Shown here: positions 52,468 to 60,233 of the stretch, piece by piece
How positions within the stretch are numbered: position 1 is the first letter of the stretch
How the letters are laid out: each line of letters begins with the position of its first letter
Source of the DNA: Salinimicrobium nanhaiense
GTDB lineage: Bacteria; Bacteroidota; Bacteroidia; Flavobacteriales; Flavobacteriaceae
NCBI GenBank assembly: GCA_012038135.1
Contig: JAAVJQ010000008.1
Coordinates: 111,969 to 175,968, forward strand
Reading direction: 5' to 3'
Length of the DNA stretch: 64,000 bases
Program-made: the position numbers and the translations under genes
The notes under the pieces: generated by a model
What the model was told of the DNA's origin: nothing
Seen by the model: only the letters and a program-made list of their open reading frames with translations
Databases searched by the model: none

Positions 52468-52496
52468 AAAGCCCTAATTTGATTAGGGCTTTTTTT
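52468..52496 (+). terminator. Intrinsic terminator of gldJ
   Basis: 11-bp stem AAAGCCCTAAT / ATTAGGGCTTT with a TTG loop and a T-run, 20 nt after the gldJ stop and just before murF. Confidence 0.9.
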
Positions 52497-52509
52497 ATAG
52501 CTTTATTTT

Positions 52510-53790
52510 ATGAAAATAGAAAAGCTTCACCAACTATTCCTGGAAAGTTCCGGAGTAGGTACAGATACCAGGAAGATAAGTAACAACAGTATTTTCTTTG
52601 CCTTAAAGGGTGAAAATTTCAATGCTAATGATTTTGCTGCGGAAGCTCTTGAAAAAGGAGCAGCCTATGCAGTAATCGATCAGGATCTCTCTACGAAAGA
52701 TGACCGGTATATTCGGGTGGCTGATACCCTGAGAACATTGCAGGAACTCGCCACTTTTCATCGGAAGCATCTCAACCTTCCTATTCTCGCTCTAACCGGC
52801 AGCAACGGAAAAACCACTACCAAAGAGTTGATCAACAGTGTCCTTTCGAGGAGGTATAAAACAGTTGCCACTGTTGGCAATTTAAACAATCATATAGGAG
52901 TCCCTCTTACGCTCTTGTCCATGAACAGCCAAACCGAAATGGGAATAGTAGAAATGGGAGCTAATCACCAAAAGGAGATCGAATCCCTCTGCAATATTGC
53001 TCTGCCAGACTTTGGCTACATCACCAACTTCGGAAAAGCGCATCTTGAAGGCTTTGGAAGCGTGGAAGGTGTCATTAAGGGCAAGAAAGAATTATACGAC
53101 CACCTGAAGCAACATCAAAAAATGCTGTTTTTGAACCTGGACGATCCGTTACAGAATGAGGAGGAAAATTACTCTAAGGTGTTCTCTTTCGGTTCAGAGA
53201 CAGAAGCAAAGGTGAAAGTAAAATATCTTCAAAAGAATTCCTTTGCGGGAATTGAAGTAGAAGAACAGAGCATCTACGGCAACCTTACAGGAAAGTACAA
53301 CGGCACTAATATGGCAGCCGCATATACCATTGGAAAATATTTTGAAATCGATCCTAAAGAGATCAAGGCTGCCCTGGAAGCGTATGTCCCGCAGAACAAC
53401 CGTTCCCAGATCATCATGAAGGACAACAGGAAGCTTATTCTTGATGCGTATAACGCCAATCCCTCGAGTATGGCTGCAGCCCTGGACAATTTCACGAAGA
53501 TGGAGACAACTCCTAAAATTGCCATTTTAGGAGACATGTTTGAGCTTGGCGCTATGGCACAGGAAGAGCATGAGGCATTGGTGAAATATCTTGAACAGTC
53601 AGGAATAGATAAGGCTTATTTAATTGGCGCAAATTTCTTTGCCACCTCTCCCACAGCAGACAAGATCAGGAAATTCAAAACCTTTGAAGAGTTTAAGGAG
53701 TGGATCCAACCATCAGAATTTAATGCAGGTGCGATCCTCATTAAAGGATCCCGAGGAATGGCCCTGGAGCGGGTGTTGGAACTACTGTAG
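52510..53790 (+). CDS. murF: UDP-N-acetylmuramoyl-tripeptide--D-alanyl-D-alanine ligase MurF
   Basis: 426 residues. The MurF N-terminal domain shows GVGTDTRKISNNSIFFALKGENFNANDF (part: FFALKGENFNANDFA); the ATP P-loop is LTGSNGKTTTKELI near residue 98, with TVGNLNNHIGVPLTLL and VEMGANHQKEI after it. The C-terminal domain has ILDAYNANPSSMAAAL and ILGDMFELGAMAQEEH. It adds D-Ala-D-Ala to UDP-MurNAc-tripeptide, the last cytoplasmic step of the peptidoglycan precursor. It follows the gldJ terminator, so its transcription depends on read-through or a promoter within the short 60-bp gap. Confidence 0.95.
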   Translation: MKIEKLHQLFLESSGVGTDTRKISNNSIFFALKGENFNANDFAAEALEKGAAYAVIDQDLSTKDDRYIRVADTLRTLQELATFHRKHLNLPILALTGSNGKTTTKELINSVLSRRYKTVATVGNLNNHIGVPLTLLSMNSQTEMGIVEMGANHQKEIESLCNIALPDFGYITNFGKAHLEGFGSVEGVIKGKKELYDHLKQHQKMLFLNLDDPLQNEEENYSKVFSFGSETEAKVKVKYLQKNSFAGIEVEEQSIYGNLTGKYNGTNMAAAYTIGKYFEIDPKEIKAALEAYVPQNNRSQIIMKDNRKLILDAYNANPSSMAAALDNFTKMETTPKIAILGDMFELGAMAQEEHEALVKYLEQSGIDKAYLIGANFFATSPTADKIRKFKTFEEFKEWIQPSEFNAGAILIKGSRGMALERVLELL

Positions 53791-53838
53791 TTTAAGGTTT
53801 AAGGTCTAAGGTTTAAGGTTTAAGGTTTAGATTTAAGG
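53791..53838. repeat. TTTAAGG heptamer tandem repeat after murF
   Basis: Starting right after the murF stop, TTTAAGG units (one TCTAAGG variant) repeat five times in phase, then once more after a short interruption. No coding or RNA function is evident. Such degenerate heptamers occur in other Bacteroidota intergenic regions (from memory). Confidence 0.8.
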
Positions 53839-53867
53839 TGATAATTCTCGTGAACTAAAAAAGCAAA

Positions 53868-53900
53868 AAACCTAACAGGTTTTGGAAACCTGTTAGGTTT
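53868..53900. repeat. 33-bp interspersed palindrome, copy 2 (between murF and tRNA genes)
   Basis: 15-bp arms beginning AAACCTAACAGGT around TGG. The outer 13 bp are identical to the copy at 26718-26750, while the inner pairs differ and remain complementary. Placed between the convergent murF and tRNA genes, it could terminate both. Confidence 0.8.
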
Positions 53901-53901
53901 T

Positions 53902-53943
53902 ACATTTTGGAATTTGGTTATTGGAAATTGGAATTTCCAAATT
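53902..53943. repeat. AT-rich TTGGAA/TTCCAA inverted-repeat segment
   Basis: A run of TTGGAATTTGG, TTATTGGAAATTGG and AATTTCCAA with self-complementary GGAAATT/AATTTCC. It abuts the 3' end of the tRNA-Val(GAC) gene and may aid termination or be a decayed mobile repeat. Confidence 0.5.
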
Positions 53944-53944
53944 G

Positions 53945-54019
53945 TGGGTGATACTGGGTTCGAACCAGTGACCCCTACCTTGTCGAGGTAGTGCTCTGAA
54001 CCAGCTGAGCTAATCACCC
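53945..54019 (-). tRNA. tRNA-Val (anticodon GAC), with C33
   Basis: 75 nt on the minus strand, no encoded CCA. The 7-bp acceptor stem is GGGTGAT/ATCACCC with discriminator A; the T loop GGTTCGAACC is standard. The anticodon stem is CTACC/GGTAG around loop TCGACAA, giving anticodon GAC. Position 33, almost always U, is C in this reading. A second valine tRNA lies 48 bp upstream. Confidence 0.9.
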
Positions 54020-54031
54020 TTAGTTTTAATC

Positions 54032-54059
54032 AAAAAAGGCCTCCAGAAGAGGAAGCCTT
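54032..54059 (-). terminator. Terminator-like hairpin between the two valine tRNAs
   Basis: Minus-strand stem AAGGCTTCC / GGAGGCCTT (one T-G pair) with loop TCTTCT, followed by a T-run. It lies after tRNA-Val(TAC) and before tRNA-Val(GAC), so it may end part of the transcript between them. Confidence 0.7.
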
Positions 54060-54067
54060 AATTTGTG

Positions 54068-54142
54068 TGGGCAATGAGGGATTCGAACCCCCGACCCCCT
54101 CGGTGTAAACGAGGTGCTCTGAACCAACTGAGCTAATTGCCC
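54068..54142 (-). tRNA. tRNA-Val (anticodon TAC)
   Basis: 75 nt on the minus strand, no encoded CCA. Acceptor stem GGGCAAT/ATTGCCC with discriminator A; anticodon stem CCTCG/CGAGG around loop TTTACAC gives TAC; T arm GGGGGTTCGAATCCCTC-like. It has a consensus promoter 57 nt upstream and a terminator-like hairpin directly after it. Confidence 0.95.
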
Positions 54143-54198
54143 TAATATTTTAAAGAACGCTGCATTCGTAAAGCCTGTGTTCTCTCTGAATGCGGATG

Positions 54199-54229
54199 CA
54201 AATATAGACTACAATTTCTATTGTGCAAA
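54199..54229 (-). promoter_or_regulatory. Consensus promoter of the valine tRNA genes
   Basis: On the minus strand TTTG, exactly 19 nt, then TATATTTG: a perfect match to the Bacteroidota housekeeping promoter. It is the best promoter in the window, as expected for stable RNA. Confidence 0.8.
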
Positions 54230-54246
54230 GAATAATTTCAAAAAAA

Positions 54247-55467
54247 TTAAATTATTTCTGCCACTGTAAAAGTACTCCCCCCTACGTAGATCACGTCCCC
54301 AACTGCGGCCTTTGCAAGTGCCGATTTATAAGCTTCGGAAACTGAATTATATACCTCTCCAAAAAGTCCTTTTTCGGCAGCCTTTTCCTTAAGGATTGCA
54401 GCATCCAGTCCTCGCGGCACATTGGGTTTAGCGATATAATATTTAGCCGATTTTGGAAATAAAGGCAGCACTGCCTCCAGGTCCTTATCATTTACTATCC
54501 CTATAACCATGTGAAGCTGGCTGAATTCTTCCTCCTGCAATTGCTTCATGGTATAGATCAAGCCTTCTTTGTTATGTGCAGTATCACAGATCACTTTAGG
54601 ATTTTCCTGCAGCACGTCCCATCTCCCCCGTAATCCGGTGTTGGAAACGACATTGCTAAAGCCTTTTTCAGCAGCTTCAGGAGTAATGTGCCAGCCGATT
54701 TCCTTTAGGACTTCCAGAGTCATGGAAACAGTGCGGGTATTCTTTTGCTGATAATGCCCTTTGAGATCTGAAGAGTAAATCTTTCCGGAGAAATCTTCAG
54801 CAAGAAAAAGAGGCGCATTTTTTTCTTCAGCAATACGTTTAAAGACAGGAAAAGTTTCCTCCTGATATTCTCCAATAACCACAGGAATTCCGTTCTTAAT
54901 GATTCCGGCTTTTTCCGCAGCGATCTCAGGCAAAGTATTCCCCAGGATGCTCATATGATCAAAACCAATGTTTGTGATCACAGAGACTTCAGGAGTAATA
55001 ATATTGGTAGAATCGAGCCTTCCGCCGAGGCCCACTTCAATGACTGCAACATCGACCTTTTCTTCAGCAAAGAATTCAAATGCCATTCCCACCGTCATTT
55101 CAAAAAAGCTCAGGCTTTCCTGCTCAAAAAAGCTTTTATTTTCTGTTATAAATTTTACGACTTCAGCCTCGGGGATCATTTTGCCATTGATGCTTATACG
55201 TTCGCGAAAATCCTTTAAGTGAGGAGAGGTGTAAAGCCCAACTTTATATTCGCTTTCCTGCAGTACTGAAGCCAGCATGTGCGAAACCGATCCTTTACCA
55301 TTTGTGCCGGCAACATGAATGGTCTTGAAAAGATGATGGGGATTATCCAGTTGTTGTACCAGTTTATAGATATTGGAAAGGTCAACTTTATAAGCCTTGC
55401 TTCCCACCTGCTGATACATGGGTAACTGCTGAAACATCCATTCAACAGTCTCAGAATAGGTCTTCAA
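54247..55467 (-). CDS. folC: Folylpolyglutamate synthase / dihydrofolate synthase FolC
   Basis: 406 residues. The Mur-ligase-like ATP domain begins with the family N-terminus ETVEWMFQQLPMYQQVG, then the P-loop HVAGTNGKGSVSHML near residue 52, TSPHLKDFRERISING, the DHMSILGNTLPEIAAEKAGI block and the C-terminal VICDTAHNKEGL. It attaches glutamate to folates. I use TTG 55467 because no ATG precedes the conserved first helix. It begins 1 bp after the tonB stop, so folC is probably co-transcribed with exbB-exbD-tonB, an unusual functional mix but a very tight arrangement. Confidence 0.92.
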   Translation of the reverse strand: MKTYSETVEWMFQQLPMYQQVGSKAYKVDLSNIYKLVQQLDNPHHLFKTIHVAGTNGKGSVSHMLASVLQESEYKVGLYTSPHLKDFRERISINGKMIPEAEVVKFITENKSFFEQESLSFFEMTVGMAFEFFAEEKVDVAVIEVGLGGRLDSTNIITPEVSVITNIGFDHMSILGNTLPEIAAEKAGIIKNGIPVVIGEYQEETFPVFKRIAEEKNAPLFLAEDFSGKIYSSDLKGHYQQKNTRTVSMTLEVLKEIGWHITPEAAEKGFSNVVSNTGLRGRWDVLQENPKVICDTAHNKEGLIYTMKQLQEEEFSQLHMVIGIVNDKDLEAVLPLFPKSAKYYIAKPNVPRGLDAAILKEKAAEKGLFGEVYNSVSEAYKSALAKAAVGDVIYVGGSTFTVAEII

Positions 55468-55468
55468 G

Positions 55469-56287
55469 TTATTCGGAAAGTTTGAAATTGTAGATAATGG
55501 TTCCTACCTGTTTTGCAGGAGCCTTGGAGTCGCTGTTAAAACGTGTAGCCAAAGCAGCTCTTTTGGCAGGATCTGTCAAACAGGTGGCGTTATTGGTAGT
55601 GCCTTTTACGCCAGGAATGGCGCGGGTAACTCTCCCGCTGCGGTCTACTTCGATCTGCACCACCACTATTCCCGATTCGTTACAATCCTGTATGAATTTT
55701 TCTTTGTTCAAAGCCTTTCGCCCCCCAAGTCGGTAATTTCCATCTCCGTCGAGACCCATTCCGGTTCCGTAGTAAGATTTCGCATTGGGATCTCCGTCGG
55801 GGCTTCCTTTGTCGCCGGCAGCCTCGTCATTGCCTTCTCCGCCTCTGGCTTGTCCGTCACTGACAGGGCCGTTAAGGATACTGCTTAAAGCATCTGTAGT
55901 AGACTTGGAGGGTTGCGGATCGGGTTTTTTAGGAGGTTCTTCAATTTTTTTCACCGGCGCTTCCACCTTTTGAACCACCTTCTCTTCCTTTTTCTTTTCA
56001 ATCACAGGCGCTTCTTCAGTTTCCTGAGTCACCACCTCTTCCTTAATATTTGTTTCTACCGGAGTAACAGGCGTACTCGTTTGTTGCGGAGAGGATTTTA
56101 CAGGCTCCAAAGGTTGTTCCTCACCAGAACCAACATCGGAAGTTCCAAAGTTGATCGCAATTCCATTTTCGGGTGGAGGATCGAGATAAGTAAAGCCAAA
56201 AAACAACAACAGCAAAATGAGCAACACGTGTAAAACTACCGTAATAGCCATTGATTTGCGTTCATGTTCTGTTTCCAGGTATCTCAC
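55469..56287 (-). CDS. tonB: TonB family energy-transducing protein
   Basis: 272 residues from a GTG start (RYLETEHERKSMAITV). One N-terminal membrane helix (AITVVLHVLLILLLLFFGF region) is followed by a long Glu/Lys/Pro-rich periplasmic spacer (residues ~50-130, with EEPPKKPDPQPS), a Gly/Asp-rich segment and a C-terminal TonB-like domain (VVVQIEVDRSGRVTRAIPG, KQVGTIIYNFKLSE). It would carry energy from ExbB/ExbD to outer-membrane receptors such as the one at the left edge. The gene follows exbD by ~75 bp in the same operon. ExbBD-TonB sets are multiple in these bacteria, so receptor specificity is open. Confidence 0.87.
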   Translation of the reverse strand: MRYLETEHERKSMAITVVLHVLLILLLLFFGFTYLDPPPENGIAINFGTSDVGSGEEQPLEPVKSSPQQTSTPVTPVETNIKEEVVTQETEEAPVIEKKKEEKVVQKVEAPVKKIEEPPKKPDPQPSKSTTDALSSILNGPVSDGQARGGEGNDEAAGDKGSPDGDPNAKSYYGTGMGLDGDGNYRLGGRKALNKEKFIQDCNESGIVVVQIEVDRSGRVTRAIPGVKGTTNNATCLTDPAKRAALATRFNSDSKAPAKQVGTIIYNFKLSE

Positions 56288-56362
56288 TCTCTTATCTTCT
56301 TGAAATTTTTATTCAGCAAACTTGGTTCCACAATAGCTGTTTGTGCTGAAAAAAGGGAAAAT

Positions 56363-56755
56363 TTACTCAGGTTTTACCGCAAGCACGATCTTATATCGAT
56401 TCCTGTTGGCTATATCCATCACATTTACTGCCTTTTCTATAGGCACTCCTTCTTCTGCCCTAAGAATGATCGTGGGATCTTCAACACCCGCCAAAGTCTC
56501 TTTAAGTCTTGCTTCCAGGGAACTGCTGCTCACTCTTTCCTTATCGATATAGATCTGCAGGTCTTTGGTTATACTTACAGCCACGTTTTGCTTATTGGTA
56601 GTTTTTCCCTTTGCCTTTGGAAGGATAAGGTCAAGTGCTTCCGGCGTAATTGCAGGAGAAGTAAGCATAAAAAAGATCAACAACAGAAATACTATATCGG
56701 TCATGGAACTCATACTGAATTCCGGACTGATCTTATTTCTTCCTCTTAAATTCAT
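56363..56755 (-). CDS. exbD: ExbD/TolR family biopolymer transport protein
   Basis: 130 residues with the ExbD layout: short cytoplasmic N-terminus (RGRNKISPEFSMSSMTD), one transmembrane helix with the proton-path Asp (MTDIVFLLLIFFML) and a periplasmic domain (VAVSITKDLQIYIDKERV). With ExbB it forms the proton-driven motor for TonB. It starts 1 bp after exbB. TolR is the alternative family member, but the adjacent TonB gene favours ExbD. Confidence 0.9.
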   Translation of the reverse strand: MNLRGRNKISPEFSMSSMTDIVFLLLIFFMLTSPAITPEALDLILPKAKGKTTNKQNVAVSITKDLQIYIDKERVSSSSLEARLKETLAGVEDPTIILRAEEGVPIEKAVNVMDIANRNRYKIVLAVKPE

Positions 56756-56756
56756 A

Positions 56757-57458
56757 TTAAGCAGGTTCGTTTAGAAGGTCAAGGAAATCTACCGCGGTGG
56801 CTTCCATTTGGTGAACTACTTTATCGGTTTTAACAACCAGGTGGTTATACCCAATATATGCGATAATACCCACGATCAAACCTGCAACAGTCGTGGTCAT
56901 TGCTGTATAAATACCTTCTGCCAGAGCTCCCATTTCGGCCTGCCCGCTACTTGTTGCCAGTTCATGGAAAGCGATCACCATCCCTATGACAGTTCCGAGG
57001 AATCCAATCATAGGCGCAGCCCCGGCAATGGTAGCAAGGACACTTACGTTCTTCTCAAGCTTGTAAACTTCTAACCGGCCGGCATTCTCAATAGCAGTAT
57101 TAATATCCTCCAAGGGACTGCCTATGCGGTCCAAACCTTTTGCCGTTAATCTGGCTACAGGGGAATTTGCCTGGGCACAACGGATACGTGCAGATTCAAT
57201 ATTTCCGTTTAGGACACTGTCCTTGATCTGGTGCATGAAATTACTATCGGTTTCTGAAGCCGCCTTGATAGCGAACAACCTCTCAAAATAGATGTAAATG
57301 GCTGCGAACAAAAGGATAAAGAGAATAAGAATGATTATTTGACCTCCTACTCCACCACTTAAAAATAGATCAAATAAAGAGAGGGTTTTTTCCTCTACTA
57401 CCGGTTCTACCTCCTGAGCTGCCTCGGCAAGACCGTCCTCCTGAAAAAAGTTTAGCAT
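56757..57458 (-). CDS. exbB: ExbB/TolQ/MotA family proton channel protein
   Basis: 233 residues with three hydrophobic helices: an N-terminal one (IIILILFILLFAAIYIYF) and the conserved pair in PMIGFLGTVIGMVIAFHELA and GIYTAMTTTVAGLIVGIIAYIGYN, including the MotA/ExbB motif with small residues around the proton path. The N-terminal region is acidic (QEDGLAEAAQEVEPVVEEK). It is the first gene of exbB-exbD-tonB-folC. A TTG-N19-TATCTTTA promoter lies upstream (57505-57534). Confidence 0.92.
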   Translation of the reverse strand: MLNFFQEDGLAEAAQEVEPVVEEKTLSLFDLFLSGGVGGQIIILILFILLFAAIYIYFERLFAIKAASETDSNFMHQIKDSVLNGNIESARIRCAQANSPVARLTAKGLDRIGSPLEDINTAIENAGRLEVYKLEKNVSVLATIAGAAPMIGFLGTVIGMVIAFHELATSSGQAEMGALAEGIYTAMTTTVAGLIVGIIAYIGYNHLVVKTDKVVHQMEATAVDFLDLLNEPA

Positions 57459-57504
57459 TTGCGTAAATGGTTTTTTATGTAACGTGAGAATCTAATTTTA
57501 ATTG

Positions 57505-57534
57505 TAAAGATAATCAGCCTTTGATTTTTTACAA
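57505..57534 (-). promoter_or_regulatory. Candidate promoter of exbB-exbD-tonB-folC
   Basis: Minus-strand TTG, 19 nt, then TATCTTTA (last base deviates from TAnnTTTG). It lies 47 nt before the exbB ATG. Confidence 0.55.
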
Positions 57535-57555
57535 CCTAATTGGCGGGAATAATCT

Positions 57556-58929
57556 CTAAAAGAAACTGGAAAGGATGACAAAACTTATTGCGCCTCCCAG
57601 GAATCCGAACAAGGCCAAAGGTGCAATATTTTTAAGATACCACATAAAATTAATTTTCTCCATTCCCATCGCTGCTACTCCCGCTGCAGACCCTATAACC
57701 AGGAGGCTTCCGCCTGTTCCGGCACTATAAGCGATAAAATGCCAGATCCTGTCATCAACCGGAAAGTCGAACATTGCCATAGAGGCTGCCACCAGCGGCA
57801 CGTTATCGATCACTGCAGAAAGTCCGCCCAGGATCACCACTACCACATCCATACTGGGAATGGTTTGAGACAATTGAGTGGCTGCGTAATACAAGGTTCC
57901 TACTTCTTCTCCGCCAACAACACCAAATACTAAGCTTTCCAGCCCGGCTACTGCCAGCAGGATCCCAAGGAAAAACAGGATGCTTGAAAATTCGATATTT
58001 GATAAGGCTTTATGTGTTGAATAAAGGTTCTTTTCATTTTTACTCAGGTTCTTTACCGGCTTCACATATTCAGAAAGCAACCATACCACACTAAGGCTAA
58101 ACAGCATTCCAATGTATGGCGGAAGTCCGGTGATCCCCTTGAAAATAGGAACAAAGAGTATAGCTCCCAGGCCGGTGTAGAGCATGGTTCGACTACTAAG
58201 CAGGCGCTCCTCGTCATCATCGATCACTTTTCGCTTCAGGACAGTGTCTCCTTTAAAAGCCTTCAATCTTCCGGCGATAGCAAAGGGGATAATAAAACAT
58301 ACCAATGCCGGAAGGATCAAATGTTCTGCCAGGCCGGGAGCGGTAACTTTATTGTTGATCCATAGCATGGTAGTGGTTACATCTCCAATAGGAGACCAGG
58401 CGCCACCCGCATTGGCTGCAACAATAATGAGTGCTGCAAACCAAACCCGGTAATCCCTTTTTGGAACCAGCTTCCGCAGCAGCGTCACAAGAATAATTGT
58501 AGCAGTAAGATTATCTATAATTGCCGATAGAATAAAGGCCAACGATCCCAGCACCCAAAGCAGCTTTCTTTTATTGGTGGTGGTGATCGTCTTTTTTATG
58601 ATCGCAAAACCTCTGTGTAAGTCTATGATCTCCACGATTGTCATAGCCCCGATCAGGAAGAAAAGTATTTCGCTTACGGTGCTAAAATGGTGCATGAGGT
58701 TGGCTTTAAAACCCCAAAGTTGCTCCGGAAGCTCACCCCTGTTTATATTAAAAACTTCTCCATGCGCATCTACAACCGAGAGCCAGCCGTTATTAAAACC
58801 AAAAGCTATTATCCCCCAGATTATGGTAGACATTAAAAGAGCAGAAACTGCTTTATCCAGTTGCAAAGGATGCTCAAGCGTGATCGCCAGGTATCCCAGG
58901 ATGAAAATAACAATTATTAGAGAGATCAT
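57556..58929 (-). CDS. nhaD: Sodium:proton antiporter NhaD
   Basis: 457 residues with about twelve hydrophobic segments, in the ArsB/NhaD ion-transporter superfamily. Family words are LEHPLQLDKAVSALLMSTIIWG near the N-terminus, IDNLTATIILVTLLRKLVPKR, NAGGAWSPIGDVTTTMLWI and, in the second repeat, VIDNVPLVAASMAMFDFP with SAAGVAAMGMEKINFMWYL. NhaD exports Na+ (and Li+) in exchange for protons, important in saline, alkaline habitats. It begins 10 bp after the dehydrogenase gene and is probably co-transcribed with it. Confidence 0.92.
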   Translation of the reverse strand: MISLIIVIFILGYLAITLEHPLQLDKAVSALLMSTIIWGIIAFGFNNGWLSVVDAHGEVFNINRGELPEQLWGFKANLMHHFSTVSEILFFLIGAMTIVEIIDLHRGFAIIKKTITTTNKRKLLWVLGSLAFILSAIIDNLTATIILVTLLRKLVPKRDYRVWFAALIIVAANAGGAWSPIGDVTTTMLWINNKVTAPGLAEHLILPALVCFIIPFAIAGRLKAFKGDTVLKRKVIDDDEERLLSSRTMLYTGLGAILFVPIFKGITGLPPYIGMLFSLSVVWLLSEYVKPVKNLSKNEKNLYSTHKALSNIEFSSILFFLGILLAVAGLESLVFGVVGGEEVGTLYYAATQLSQTIPSMDVVVVILGGLSAVIDNVPLVAASMAMFDFPVDDRIWHFIAYSAGTGGSLLVIGSAAGVAAMGMEKINFMWYLKNIAPLALFGFLGGAISFVILSSFF

Positions 58930-58939
58930 GTTCTAAAGG

Positions 58940-60175
58940 TCACACCAGCTTTTTAAGAGCAACTTCAAAGGCAGTCTTACTGATATTTGTTTTGCTACTG
59001 TTATTACTGAAGGTATTTTGGATAGCATTTCTAATGGTGATGGAAGTATCATTAAAGATCGCTTCATCTGTCATTTGTACCCTGCGCTCCATGAAGTAGG
59101 CAAAAACCCTTGCCATTCCGCAGTTAGCAATAAAATCGGGGATCACACTAATGCGTTCATCTGTGTATTCCATGATAGGACCAAAGAAAATTTCTTTATC
59201 GGCAAATGGCACATTGGCACCACTGGAGATCACTTCCAGGCCGGAAGCTACCATTTTATCAACCTGTTCTCTTGTGATCAATCGGGAAGCCGCACAAGGT
59301 GCAAAGATCTCCGCTTCAAGAGACCAGATGCGTTCATTGATCTCTTCAAAAGAGAGCATGCTGTCAGTTTTTAATGTATTCCCTTCCTTATTAAGGAACA
59401 ACTCCCTCATTTCTTCAAAGGTGAATCCATCTTCATTGATCACTCCGCCAACCCTATCGATGATCCCTACGACCTTAGCTCCCATTTGAGCCAGGTAATA
59501 AGCTGCAGAGGAACCTACATTTCCAAATCCCTGAACGATCGCTCTTTTGCCCTGCACGTTACCGCCATAGATATCATAATAATGACGCACGGCTTCGGCC
59601 ACTCCATACCCCGTGATCATATCGGCCACAGTGTACTTCCTGGAAACATCGGGAGAGAATCTGGCATTTTCAAGCACCTTGATCACCCCCTGGCGCAGCT
59701 GGCCAATACGGTTGATCTTATCGGCTTCGGTGGGTTTGAAATGTCCGTTAAAGACCCCTTCCTGGGGATGCCATACTCCGGAATCTTCAGTAATAGGAAT
59801 TACTTCATGAATTTCATCAACATTAAGGTCTCCCCCGGTACCATAATAATTTTTTAAAAGTGGGGAAACCGCCTTGAACCAGCGCTCTAAAACTCCTTTT
59901 TTGCGGGGATCATTAGGATCGAAGTTGATACCCGATTTTGCCCCACCAATTGCGGGACCGGAGACGGTGAATTTTACCTCCATGGTCTTTGCCAAAGACA
60001 AAACTTCATTCATGTCAAGGCCCTTTCTCATCCTGGTACCGCCACCTGCTGCACCGCCTCTAAGAGAGTTGATCACTGCCCATCCTTCGGCGTCAGTTTC
60101 CGGATCTTTCCAATTAAAAACAATTTCCGGGGCTTTATTTTGATATAAATTCAATAATTCTTTCATAATGGTCAT
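58940..60175 (-). CDS. Glu/Leu/Phe/Val dehydrogenase
   Basis: 411 residues in two domains. The N-terminal substrate domain has GGAAGGGTRMRKGLDMNEVLSLAKTM and the lysine motif GPAIGGAKSGINFDP; the C-terminal NAD(P) domain has IVQGFGNVGSSAAYYLAQMGAKVVGI (parts quoted: VQGFGNVGSSAAYYL). The GGTRM word resembles leucine/valine dehydrogenase, but length and other parts fit glutamate dehydrogenase-like enzymes, so the amino acid oxidised cannot be fixed. It reversibly deaminates an amino acid with NAD(P)+. The conserved start may be ATG 60166 (MKELLNLYQNKAPE). nhaD follows by 10 bp. Confidence 0.88.
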   Translation of the reverse strand: MTIMKELLNLYQNKAPEIVFNWKDPETDAEGWAVINSLRGGAAGGGTRMRKGLDMNEVLSLAKTMEVKFTVSGPAIGGAKSGINFDPNDPRKKGVLERWFKAVSPLLKNYYGTGGDLNVDEIHEVIPITEDSGVWHPQEGVFNGHFKPTEADKINRIGQLRQGVIKVLENARFSPDVSRKYTVADMITGYGVAEAVRHYYDIYGGNVQGKRAIVQGFGNVGSSAAYYLAQMGAKVVGIIDRVGGVINEDGFTFEEMRELFLNKEGNTLKTDSMLSFEEINERIWSLEAEIFAPCAASRLITREQVDKMVASGLEVISSGANVPFADKEIFFGPIMEYTDERISVIPDFIANCGMARVFAYFMERRVQMTDEAIFNDTSITIRNAIQNTFSNNSSKTNISKTAFEVALKKLV

Positions 60176-60186
60176 AAAATTTGATG

Positions 60187-60194
60187 CAAATATA
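60187..60194 (-). promoter_or_regulatory. Candidate -7 promoter element for the dehydrogenase-nhaD unit
   Basis: Minus-strand TATATTTG, an exact TAnnTTTG match, 11 nt before ATG 60175 and 20 nt before ATG 60166. A short leader would favour the second ATG. Confidence 0.5.
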
Positions 60195-60233
60195 ATTAAG
60201 TAATTTTCTCTAAAAGTTGATTTCGATCATGAA

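Noticed and set aside
53791..53838. CRISPR-like appearance of the TTTAAGG array
   Set aside because: Seven-base units without spacers and no cas genes; a simple tandem repeat.
53820..54017. 65-codon minus-strand ORF after murF
   Set aside because: It covers the tRNA-Val(GAC) gene and the palindromic repeats; the coding appearance is accidental.
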